A stretch of DNA of 11,290 bases. Source: Bacteroidota bacterium (GTDB lineage: Bacteria > Bacteroidota > Bacteroidia > Chitinophagales > Chitinophagaceae). Below the pieces are notes generated by a model that saw nothing but the letters and a program-made list of their open reading frames with translations, was not told where the DNA came from and searched no databases. The DNA is taken from positions 1-11,290 of the forward strand of contig JAFAGE010000169.1 of NCBI GenBank assembly GCA_023423015.1, written 5' to 3'. How positions within the stretch are numbered: position 1 is the first letter of the stretch; every line of letters begins with the position of its first letter. Made by a program: the position numbers and the translations under genes. This document shows, one piece after another, positions 6,177 through 11,290 of this stretch.

Positions 6177-6224
6177 ATGAAATCAACAGTCAATTCATGG
6201 AAACATCCCGTTAGTATCGCCTAA
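6177..6224 (+). CDS. 15-codon micro-ORF with a perfect Shine-Dalgarno, possible leader peptide
   Basis: AAAGGAGGT at 6164-6172 is fully complementary to the 16S anti-SD and sits 5 nt (counted from GGAGG) before ATG 6177, giving MKSTVNSWKHPVSIA and a TAA at 6222-6224. Strong SDs are unusual in Bacteroidota, where most mRNAs lack them, and no conventional gene in this window has a comparable one, so the match is unlikely to be chance. The ORF ends within the right arm of a small hairpin and lies 42 nt before an intrinsic terminator stem, a leader-peptide or small-mRNA layout. Its codons show no run of one amino acid: a single Trp and a single His, so classical amino-acid attenuation is not indicated. 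The peptide has no signal or membrane segment. I do not recognise it. It may be a functional peptide, a leader, or the translated part of a regulatory RNA. Confidence 0.5.
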   Translation: MKSTVNSWKHPVSIA

Positions 6225-6265
6225 CCAGGATTTTTCATAAAAATAACTGAGGCGAGAGGATCGCC
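6210..6265 (+). ncRNA. Hairpin pair with alternative pairings ahead of a terminator
   Basis: Hairpin 1 is GTTAG (6210-6214)/CTAAC (6221-6225), which contains the micro-ORF stop. Hairpin 2 is GGCGA (6251-6255)/TCGCC (6261-6265). Two competing pairings exist. TCGCCT (6217-6222) with AGGCGA (6250-6255) would open both hairpins. ACCAGGAT (6224-6231) with ATCCTGGT (6277-6284) would dismantle the terminator at 6267-6287. Sequence 6216-6231 also reads as an imperfect direct repeat of 6260-6278 (ATCGCC...CCAGG...AT), which explains the competing arms. An RNA switch is an inference from these pairings only. Confidence 0.4.
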
Positions 6266-6266
6266 G

Positions 6267-6293
6267 GCCACCAGGCATCCTGGTGGCTTTTTT
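6267..6293 (+). terminator. Strong intrinsic (Rho-independent) terminator
   Basis: GCCACCAGG (6267-6275) and CCTGGTGGC (6279-6287) form a perfect 9-bp, GC-rich stem with a CAT loop, followed at once by six T residues (6288-6293). It ends the short unit containing the micro-ORF and lies 73 nt before the lipoprotein start at 6367. That gene therefore depends on read-through or on its own promoter in 6294-6366, where no clear Bacteroidota promoter was found. Confidence 0.9.
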
Positions 6294-6366
6294 ATCTCCC
6301 AAAGCAACGTGTGCTTACGAAAACTGATCATCTTTCAAATTAAAAGACTAATCATTCATTCAAACT

Positions 6367-7098
6367 ATGAAAAGAACATTTTCATTCAGCAGAGTTGTTT
6401 CGTTGTTTGTAGTTGTAGCAGGATTATCTGCTTTACTTGTAGCTTGTAATAAGGATCTGAACGATTCACCGCCACCACCTGCATCGGGTGTAATGGTTTT
6501 GAATCTCGCACCCGACCAGGATGCGATCGGGCTTGCTTTATCAAGCAACCTGCTTACTTCTACACCACTCAGCTACACCAATTTCAGTGGAAGCTATCGG
6601 CGCGTTTATGCGGGGCAGCATGAACTTTCCGTGTATGATTTCCGCCGCGACAGCATCCTTGCAAAAGGTAATTTCGATTTTGCAGTAGATAAACTGTTCT
6701 CTGTTTTCGTTACCGGCAACAAAGGCGTATACACACCGGTTGTGGTAGAAGATGAAGTGGACAGCACTGCTTCTGCAGAAAAAGCATATGTGCGTTATAT
6801 CAATGCGATCCCCGATTCGAGCGCACCACGCGTTAATGTTACACAGGGCGGAACACCAGTGTTTGATGCAACTGCGTCATTCAGAACCGTGTCGCCATTT
6901 GTAGCCGTTAACGAAGGTTCACTTGATGTGTCAGTAAACAACAATGGAAACATTTCTGCAAGCAGAACAATTTCGTTGCAGAAGGGCCGTGTGTATACGG
7001 CATTGCTGATCGGTGATCCCGCAGCTTCCGATACTACCCGCAAAGTGCAGATCAGGTACATCGAGAATGGAGCAGTAGCACAGACTGAAAACAAGTAA
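6367..7098 (+). CDS. DUF4397-type lipoprotein
   Basis: This 243-residue protein starts with a lipoprotein signal (basic n-region, hydrophobic core, LLVAC with Cys27) and a short Pro-rich linker (SPPPPAS, 34-40), so it should be anchored in the outer or inner membrane facing the periplasm or surface. The mature part looks like two copies of a beta-rich unit of the DUF4397 kind: VMVLNLAPDQDAIGLAL at 42-58 and VRYINAIPDSSAPRVNV at 142-158 are the matching openings, each followed by a segment on how the value is displayed or scaled (FSGSYRRVYAG, FRTVSPFVAVNEG). Function of the family is unknown. It follows the micro-ORF/terminator unit and converges on the DUF1761 gene across heptamer array C. 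The start ATG is the only one giving the full signal peptide. Confidence 0.85.
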   Translation: MKRTFSFSRVVSLFVVVAGLSALLVACNKDLNDSPPPPASGVMVLNLAPDQDAIGLALSSNLLTSTPLSYTNFSGSYRRVYAGQHELSVYDFRRDSILAKGNFDFAVDKLFSVFVTGNKGVYTPVVVEDEVDSTASAEKAYVRYINAIPDSSAPRVNVTQGGTPVFDATASFRTVSPFVAVNEGSLDVSVNNNGNISASRTISLQKGRVYTALLIGDPAASDTTRKVQIRYIENGAVAQTENK

Positions 7099-7237
7099 GA
7101 CGTGAGACGGCAGACGTGAGAGGTGAGAGGTGAGAAGTGAAAGGTGAGCGGTGAGCGGTGAAAGGTTAGATAATGCATCCGCTCTCCGCTCTCCGCTCTC
7201 CATTCTCCGTTCTCACCTGCCACCTGCCATCTGCCTT
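7099..7237. repeat. Heptamer repeat array C between convergent genes
   Basis: It fills the whole gap between the lipoprotein stop (7098) and the DUF1761 stop (TTA at 7236-7238). Ten purine-rich units keep 7-nt phase from 7099 to 7168 (GACGTGA, GACGGCA, GACGTGA, GAGGTGA twice, GAAGTGA, AAGGTGA, GCGGTGA twice, AAGGTTA). A 10-nt turn follows. Then pyrimidine-rich units run from 7179 to 7234 (CCGCTCT three times, CCATTCT, CCGTTCT, CACCTGC twice, CATCTGC). GAGCGG blocks (7146-7151, 7153-7158) pair with CCGCTC blocks (7179-7184, 7186-7191) around a T-T mismatch, so a long imperfect hairpin can form in either transcript. It probably serves as a bidirectional transcript end. Confidence 0.75.
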
Positions 7238-7643
7238 ATCCCCTCCATCCCCCTATAATTCCTCCCATAACTGCAAGGGCAACCAACGCGTATCCTCCAT
7301 TAATGAGGATGTACGCCAATCCTTTCATCTCAAACAGGGCTACAATGGCGATGGCGCAGAACGCCCAAACCCCGGCAAGTGCACCGTAGGTGAGGCCCAG
7401 GGCTAAGTTCATGTCGGCGCTGTTGAGAAACATGGCAAGATTAACAGCCATGATCAGCGACAATACCAACGACCATCCGAATATCTTTCCTTTATTACCT
7501 GCTTTCACCGTTTCGGTGGTGAAGCGGTTTTCTTTCATCCACAGGTTTCCGAGCAAAAGGGGCGAATACCATATGCCCCCGAGCACGAAGGCGGATAAGG
7601 CAGCGGCAACTACCGCAAGCCAGTTAATTGCGTCTGACTGCAT
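7236..7643 (-). CDS. DUF1761 family small membrane protein
   Basis: This 135-residue protein has four predicted transmembrane helices (about 8-28, 53-74, 80-104 and 108-130). The N-terminal INWLAVVAAALSAFVLGGIWYSPLL (6-30) is characteristic of DUF1761: asparagine-tryptophan opening, Gly-rich helix and the WYSP motif. The first loop (31-52) is polar and carries most of the charge. No enzymatic residues are evident and the family has no established function. The gene is convergent with the lipoprotein at 6367 and divergent from the histidine kinase, with only 59 nt between the two starts, so their promoters are close or overlapping. Its last codons and the repeat array share the 7236-7238 stop codon region. 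Confidence 0.88.
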   Translation of the reverse strand: MQSDAINWLAVVAAALSAFVLGGIWYSPLLLGNLWMKENRFTTETVKAGNKGKIFGWSLVLSLIMAVNLAMFLNSADMNLALGLTYGALAGVWAFCAIAIVALFEMKGLAYILINGGYALVALAVMGGIIGGWRG

Positions 7644-7702
7644 GAGTAAATTATTTAATACCGAATCTATTCTTTAATTTAAATGGTACGCCCGGAAACC
7701 GG

Positions 7703-8761
7703 ATGAAACCGGAAGAAATACGGATGAACCAGCATACCAGAATTGACGACACCAGGTTCAGGCTTGTCTTAATCCCTGCATTTGGCATCATCATTCCCCT
7801 TCTTACCGGAATGATGCACTTCAGCGGTATGCATCCATACATGATGGCCAGCGCATTCCTCTACACCATCATGATAGCATTTGTCATCTGGCAGGGCAAC
7901 CGGTATTTTCTATTCACCCTTCGCGATTACTTCGACTGGTTCAACAATCCTGTAAAACGCATCATTGCATTACTCATCGCGATTTGTTTTTACACAGTAC
8001 CGGTGAGCATTGTGCTTCATATCGGATGGTATCACCTTTTTCATGATGGCCTGGTGGAGTGGAATACCATTTATCTGTCTACACTTATTATTCTTATCTG
8101 CGTCATCTTTATTTCGCATACCTATGAAACAGTTTTCCTGGTAAAGGAATCGGAAAATGAAAGAATAAAAAGCGAACAACTGCAACGAGCAAAAACGGAA
8201 GCAGAACTGCAGGCACTTAACAGCCAGATCGATCCGCATTTTCTTTTTAACTCGCTTAATACTCTATCGCATTTAATAGAGGAAGCTCCGGGAAAGGCAC
8301 TGGAGTTTAACGATAACCTTGCTGATGTTTACCGGTATATTTTACAAAACAAGTCGGTTGACCTGGTTGCACTTTCGGGCGAAATGGAGTTTGCTGAAAA
8401 GTATTTCGCGTTGCTGAAAAAACGTTTCGAATCGGCTATCGTCCTGGTCAACGAAGTAGACAGCAAAGCAGCCCGAGATAGTTTTCTGCCTCCGATATCT
8501 GTTCAGATATTGATAGAAAATGTAGTGAAGCACAATCGCATGAGTGAAAGCTCGCCACTTACGATTCACATTAAACATGAACCGGGACGAATCAGCGTTT
8601 CGAACAATCTGCAGTTGCGGAATGCCGGGTTTATAAAACCTGGAACAGGACTTTCAAATCTCGAAAACAGGTACCGGCTCATCATGAACAAGTCCATCGC
8701 CGTTGAAAACGATGAGCAGAATTTTAAAGTTTCGTTACCTATAATATCATCACGATCATGA
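7703..8761 (+). CDS. LytS/YehU-type sensor histidine kinase
   Basis: A 352-residue membrane histidine kinase of the His_kinase (PF06580) class. Four transmembrane helices (about 20-40, 47-70, 85-107 and 122-146) are followed by a charged coiled-coil segment (148-172). The H-box QIDPHFLFNSLN has the phosphoacceptor His179, the ATP-binding N-box IENVVKHN has Asn273, and a G-box-like GTGLSNLENRY lies at 314-324. No large extracytoplasmic sensor domain is present, so the signal is probably sensed in or near the membrane. It overlaps the following LytTR regulator by 4 nt (ATGA), indicating translational coupling and a cognate pair. ATG 7703 and ATG 7724 (seven codons later) are both possible starts; neither has an SD, and 7724 gives the more ordinary N-terminus. 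Confidence 0.92.
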   Translation: MKPEEIRMNQHTRIDDTRFRLVLIPAFGIIIPLLTGMMHFSGMHPYMMASAFLYTIMIAFVIWQGNRYFLFTLRDYFDWFNNPVKRIIALLIAICFYTVPVSIVLHIGWYHLFHDGLVEWNTIYLSTLIILICVIFISHTYETVFLVKESENERIKSEQLQRAKTEAELQALNSQIDPHFLFNSLNTLSHLIEEAPGKALEFNDNLADVYRYILQNKSVDLVALSGEMEFAEKYFALLKKRFESAIVLVNEVDSKAARDSFLPPISVQILIENVVKHNRMSESSPLTIHIKHEPGRISVSNNLQLRNAGFIKPGTGLSNLENRYRLIMNKSIAVENDEQNFKVSLPIISSRS

Positions 8762-9519
8762 CGGCAGTGATACTGGAAGACGAGCGGCCGGCATCGGAAA
8801 AGCTTAAGAGAGCTCTTGCCGATGTTTGTCCCGGTGTAGATGTTGTGCAAACCATCACATCGGTGACAGACGCTGTGCATTACTTCAGGCACAACAGCTT
8901 CCCGGATATCATGTTTATGGACATTGCATTGAGCGACGGAAACTCTTTTAAATTATTTGAACAGGTAAACGTAACCTGCCCTGTTATTTTCACAACAGCA
9001 TACGACGCATACTGGCAGAAAGCATTTGAGCACAACAGCATCGATTATCTGCTCAAACCTATTCGCAAGGAAAGACTTCTTTCTGCTGTTGTAAAATACC
9101 GGCAGGTAAAGGACTACTACCAAAAAAACTACCTTGACCTGGTAACAGGTTCCACAAAACCTGCGCGGCGATTTCTTGTAAAGAAGGGAAATGAGTTTGT
9201 ACAATTGGAGTTCAGCGACATTGCATACTTCTACGCTTCGCGCAAACTTGTATTTCTTGTGCAGAACGATGGACGAAAACTGGTTGTGCACCAAACGCTG
9301 CAGGAACTGGAAGAAGAACTCGATTCGCTTTTATTTCGCCGCGTAAATCGTAAATTCATTGTTCAGCAGCACGCGATCAGAAAAATACGCTCCCTCGCAA
9401 AAAGCCGCCTCGCCCTGGAACTTGAACCGGCAACGGTAGAAGCGGTAATTGTTAGTCATGAGAATGGGAAGGCATTCAGAGAATGGCTTGAAGGGCGGCC
9501 TTTGAAAGAAGGAGACTGA
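8758..9519 (+). CDS. LytTR family response regulator
   Basis: This 253-residue protein has a CheY-like receiver domain (about 1-115) with the acidic pair E7/D8, phosphoacceptor Asp55 (MFMD), Thr79/Thr80 and Lys100 (LLKPI) all in place. A LytTR DNA-binding domain follows (about 137-245), including the typical FVQLEFSDIAYFYA and FRRVNRKFIVQ segments. Phosphorylation by the LytS-type kinase encoded just upstream, overlapping by 4 nt, is expected to promote binding to promoter direct repeats; the targets are not visible in the window. The pair resembles the many two-gene LytS/LytTR systems of Bacteroidota. Array D and its hairpin follow the stop codon directly. Confidence 0.93.
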   Translation: MTAVILEDERPASEKLKRALADVCPGVDVVQTITSVTDAVHYFRHNSFPDIMFMDIALSDGNSFKLFEQVNVTCPVIFTTAYDAYWQKAFEHNSIDYLLKPIRKERLLSAVVKYRQVKDYYQKNYLDLVTGSTKPARRFLVKKGNEFVQLEFSDIAYFYASRKLVFLVQNDGRKLVVHQTLQELEEELDSLLFRRVNRKFIVQQHAIRKIRSLAKSRLALELEPATVEAVIVSHENGKAFREWLEGRPLKEGD

Positions 9520-9522
9520 GAC

Positions 9523-9550
9523 GTCCACCAGAGCTTTAGCGAAGGTGGAT
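9523..9550 (+). repeat. Short hairpin with TTTAGCG loop, flanking array D
   Basis: TCCACC (9524-9529) pairs with GGTGGA (9544-9549), extendable by a G-U pair, enclosing 14 nt that include TTTAGCG (9535-9541). The same heptanucleotide is the whole loop of the palindrome at 2440-2456. Both hairpins lie next to heptamer arrays, which suggests a recurring composite repeat element. There is no T-tract, so it is not a classical terminator. Confidence 0.5.
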
Positions 9551-9552
9551 TA

Positions 9553-9622
9553 CTGCTCACCTGCCATCTGCCACCTGCCCTCTTCCCTATGCCTTATGCC
9601 CTATGCCCTATGCCTTATGCCA
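9553..9622 (+). repeat. Heptamer repeat array D (pyrimidine units only)
   Basis: Ten units in strict 7-nt phase: CTGCTCA, CCTGCCA, TCTGCCA, CCTGCCC, TCTTCCC, TATGCCT, TATGCCC, TATGCCC, TATGCCT, TATGCCA. The first half shares the CACCTGCC/ATCTGCC words with array C, in a different order. The second half shares TATGCCC with array B. It lies between the LytTR stop codon and the dienelactone hydrolase start, ending 17 nt before that ATG. On the plus strand it is C-rich and G-poor. Confidence 0.75.
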
Positions 9623-9639
9623 AATAAACATTGCACGCC

Positions 9640-10500
9640 ATGAATCAACAAATCATCAATCTCTTCGACGAATACACGCACAAACCCCTGTCGAGACAAG
9701 AATTTCTTTCGAGGCTTGCGAAGCTCACTGGTAGCACGGCAGCCGCGATGGCTGTACATCCCCTGCTTGAAGTGAATTACGCAAAGGCAGCAGTTGTTGC
9801 AGAAAACGACGAAGACATCATCACCGAAGAAGTAACATACCCCGGTGCTGCCGGAATAACGATGAAAGGATATGTAACTCGTCCAAAGAAGGAGGGGAAA
9901 TTCGGATCGGTGATCGTTATCCATGAAAACCGGGGATTGAATCCGCATATTCGTGATGTAACAAGAAGAGTTGCCAAAGATGGTTTTCTCGCAATTGCAC
10001 CCGATGCACTTTCTGCAACAGGCGGAACTCCGCAAAACGAAGATGAAGCGCGCGAGCTGATCGGGAAGCTGGATGCGCACACCAACCTGAATAATTTTCT
10101 GGCTGCAATTACGTATATCAGTTCCCGTAAAGAATCAAACAAAAAAGTGGGCTGCGTTGGTTTTTGCTGGGGAGGTGCGATGGCAAACCAGCTTGCTGTA
10201 AATGCACCCGACCTGAAAGCTGCTGCACCATTTTACGGAAGGCAGCCTGCTGTGGAAGACGTTCCGAAGATCAAAGCACGGATTCAACTACATTATGGAG
10301 AGATGGATGAACGTGTGAATGCGGGAATACCCGCGTATGAGCAGGCATTGAAAGCCAACAACATTCAGTATGAATTGTTTGTTTATGCGGGCGCACAACA
10401 CGCTTTTCATAACGACACGGCACCTACACGCTACAATGAAGCTGCGGCAAAACTTGCCTGGCAACGAACGATTACCATGTTCAGGGAAACGATTGCATAA
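9640..10500 (+). CDS. Dienelactone hydrolase family protein
   Basis: This 286-residue alpha/beta hydrolase has the dienelactone-hydrolase triad: Cys176 in GFCWGG, Asp223 in GEMDERV and His254 in AQHAFHND, plus Glu96 in VIVIHENRGL, the residue that controls the cysteine in this family. The spacing (47 and 31 residues) is as in known members. An N-terminal extension of about 55 residues (SRQEFLSRLAKLTGSTAAAMAV, split here by eye into SRQEFL and a short apolar run) looks like a degenerate Tat signal with R-Q in place of R-R, so export is doubtful. The ATG at 9640 is preferred over TTG 9631, three codons upstream, because the latter lies at the edge of the repeat array. The natural substrate is unknown; many family members are carboxylester or lactone hydrolases not involved in chloroaromatic breakdown. 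Confidence 0.9.
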   Translation: MNQQIINLFDEYTHKPLSRQEFLSRLAKLTGSTAAAMAVHPLLEVNYAKAAVVAENDEDIITEEVTYPGAAGITMKGYVTRPKKEGKFGSVIVIHENRGLNPHIRDVTRRVAKDGFLAIAPDALSATGGTPQNEDEARELIGKLDAHTNLNNFLAAITYISSRKESNKKVGCVGFCWGGAMANQLAVNAPDLKAAAPFYGRQPAVEDVPKIKARIQLHYGEMDERVNAGIPAYEQALKANNIQYELFVYAGAQHAFHNDTAPTRYNEAAAKLAWQRTITMFRETIA

Positions 10501-10540
10501 GAGTTTTCGGCCGGCAAAAGGGGATTTCTCATTACATTGT

Positions 10541-10561
10541 ATTTTCTTTTTCTCAGAAAAT
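10541..10561 (+). other. AT-rich inverted repeat upstream of the Gfo/Idh/MocA gene
   Basis: ATTTTCT (10541-10547) and AGAAAAT (10555-10561) form a perfect 7-bp stem around a 7-nt pyrimidine loop, 19 nt before the next ATG and 40 nt after the hydrolase stop. It is too AT-rich to be a convincing terminator and could be an operator. No other signal was recognised in the 80-nt gap. Confidence 0.25.
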
Positions 10562-10580
10562 TTAAATCGATAGTAAAGAG

Positions 10581-11290
10581 ATGAACCAAAATTCGAGACG
10601 CAGGTTCCTGAAAAACACCCTGGCCGTTGCGGCCGGTTTTACCATTGTTCCGCGACATGTGCTTGGTGGCAAAGGCTTTATCGCACCAAGTGATCAGCTC
10701 ACCAAAGGCATTATCGGAGTAGGAGCAATGGGAAAGGGACACATTCCTTACGCCGGTACACGCGTGGTTGCTATTTGTGATGTAGACAGCCGCCACCTCC
10801 GTGAAGCAGCAGGCATGATCGGCAACGGTGTGAAAACTTTTTCAGATTACCGCGAACTGCTACAGCTTCCTGAGGTTGACATTGTGCACATTGCAACGCC
10901 GCCACACTGGCACGGGATCATGGCAGCTGATGCGGCTGCAGCCGGCAAAGACATCTGGTGCGAAAAACCGATGACCAGGACAATTGGTGAAGGAAAGAAG
11001 GTAGTGGAAGCCGTAAAGCAGAACGGCCGTATTTTCCGCTTGAACACCTGGTTCCGTTTCGAAGATAATTTTTACGGCATGGGCACTACCGTGAAGCCCA
11101 TTAAAAAACTTGTTGAAAGCGGATTACTCGGATGGCCGCTAAAAGTTACCGTTAGCCGTCACACCGGCTTCGACTGGAAGTTCTATTGGGTGGGCAAAAC
11201 AAACCTTACACCGGAAAAACCACCTTCAGAACTCGACTACGATCGCTGGCTCGGTCCCGCTCCATACAGACCATATCACCCACACCGCAC
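10581..11290 (+). CDS. Gfo/Idh/MocA family oxidoreductase, Tat-exported (3' end outside window)
   Basis: The frame from ATG 10581 stays open to the window end, giving 236 codons. The N-terminus SRRRFLKNTLAVAAGFTIV (5-23) is a strong Tat signal (SRRxFLK). The NAD(P)-binding domain follows: GVGAMG at 46-51, the acidic strand end AICDVD (64-69), then IVHIATPPHWH (101-111) and the signature CEKPM (127-131), which carries the catalytic-site lysine K129. The later WFRFEDNFYG and the GFDWKFYWVGK...LDYDRWLGPAP stretch are typical of the large group of exported Bacteroidota members. These proteins usually act on sugars, either as NAD-dependent oxidoreductases or, in the Tat-exported group, in glycoside cleavage through a keto intermediate. 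It lies 80 nt after the hydrolase; the C-terminal substrate domain is only partly visible. Confidence 0.92.
   Translation, partial: MNQNSRRRFLKNTLAVAAGFTIVPRHVLGGKGFIAPSDQLTKGIIGVGAMGKGHIPYAGTRVVAICDVDSRHLREAAGMIGNGVKTFSDYRELLQLPEVDIVHIATPPHWHGIMAADAAAAGKDIWCEKPMTRTIGEGKKVVEAVKQNGRIFRLNTWFRFEDNFYGMGTTVKPIKKLVESGLLGWPLKVTVSRHTGFDWKFYWVGKTNLTPEKPPSELDYDRWLGPAPYRPYHPHR

Noticed and set aside
6177..6293. Tryptophan- or histidine-type amino-acid attenuator
   Set aside because: The micro-ORF has only one Trp and one His codon and the downstream gene is a DUF4397 lipoprotein, not a biosynthetic operon.
7099..7237. CRISPR-like array
   Set aside because: Units are 7 nt, degenerate and contiguous, with no 23-47-nt repeats separated by unique spacers and no cas genes nearby.
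7173..7406. Plus-strand ORF across the heptamer array
   Set aside because: It is made of repeat DNA and the antisense of the DUF1761 gene, with no recognisable domain.
9631..9639. TTG start for the hydrolase
   Set aside because: It adds only three residues and sits at the edge of the repeat array; the ATG at 9640 is the natural start.
9601..10080. 159-codon minus-strand ORF
   Set aside because: It is antisense to the dienelactone hydrolase and runs into the heptamer array; no domain or start signal.
1..11290. tRNA, rRNA, integrase or insertion sequence
   Set aside because: No cloverleaf, conserved rRNA stretch, recombinase or transposase was seen on either strand.

Overview
The window looks like a chromosomal segment of a Bacteroidota bacterium, most likely of the Chitinophagaceae type. 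This rests on gene content and sequence character, not on any search. The content includes a gluconate-2-dehydrogenase-subunit-3/GMC oxidoreductase pair, a secreted sugar-phosphate-isomerase-like protein, a Tat-type Gfo/Idh/MocA protein, a DUF4397 lipoprotein, a LytS/LytTR pair, and a small zinc-finger protein with an RpoA-C-terminal-like domain. Most starts lack a Shine-Dalgarno (SD) sequence, as is usual in this phylum.

Layout: (1) 1-61, minus strand: the first 20 codons of a lipoprotein that leaves the window. (2) 117-3314, plus strand: a three-gene sugar-oxidation operon (Tat-exported small subunit, GMC catalytic subunit with a C-X5-C-X3-C cluster, secreted TIM-barrel isomerase/lyase-like protein). 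(3) 3367-6030, plus strand: a membrane-anchored PD-(D/E)XK-like protein, the zinc-finger/helix-hairpin-helix protein, a Kv-type potassium channel with a C-terminal zinc ribbon, and a rhomboid protease. (4) 6031-6366: a gap with no conventional gene. It holds a heptamer repeat array, then what looks like a small transcription unit: promoter-like box, perfect SD, 15-codon ORF, two small hairpins and a strong intrinsic terminator. (5) 6367-7098 plus: DUF4397 lipoprotein, convergent with a DUF1761 membrane protein (7236-7643 minus). (6) 7703-9519 plus: LytS-type histidine kinase and LytTR response regulator, overlapping by 4 nt. (7) 9640-10500 plus: dienelactone hydrolase. (8) 10581 to the right edge, plus: Gfo/Idh/MocA oxidoreductase, cut by the window.

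Two themes stand out beyond ordinary annotation. First, a family of degenerate period-7 repeat arrays sits at gene ends (5171-5226, 6031-6087, 7099-7237, 9553-9622). Three arrays read purine-rich then pyrimidine-rich heptamers and can fold on themselves, and the fourth is pyrimidine-rich only. A fifth, composite copy lies inside the signal-peptide coding region of the TIM-barrel gene (2388-2474). Second, the 6141-6293 unit combines a perfect SD, rare in this phylum, with a micro-ORF and mutually exclusive pairings around a terminator, so it is the best candidate here for an undescribed regulatory element.

Functionally, the first operon plausibly oxidises sugars or glycosides in the periplasm (3-keto-sugar chemistry is the leading inference) and passes the product to the TIM-barrel enzyme. 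The cytochrome c subunit that usually completes such dehydrogenases is not in the window. The Gfo/Idh/MocA protein at the right end fits the same carbohydrate theme but is not part of that operon.
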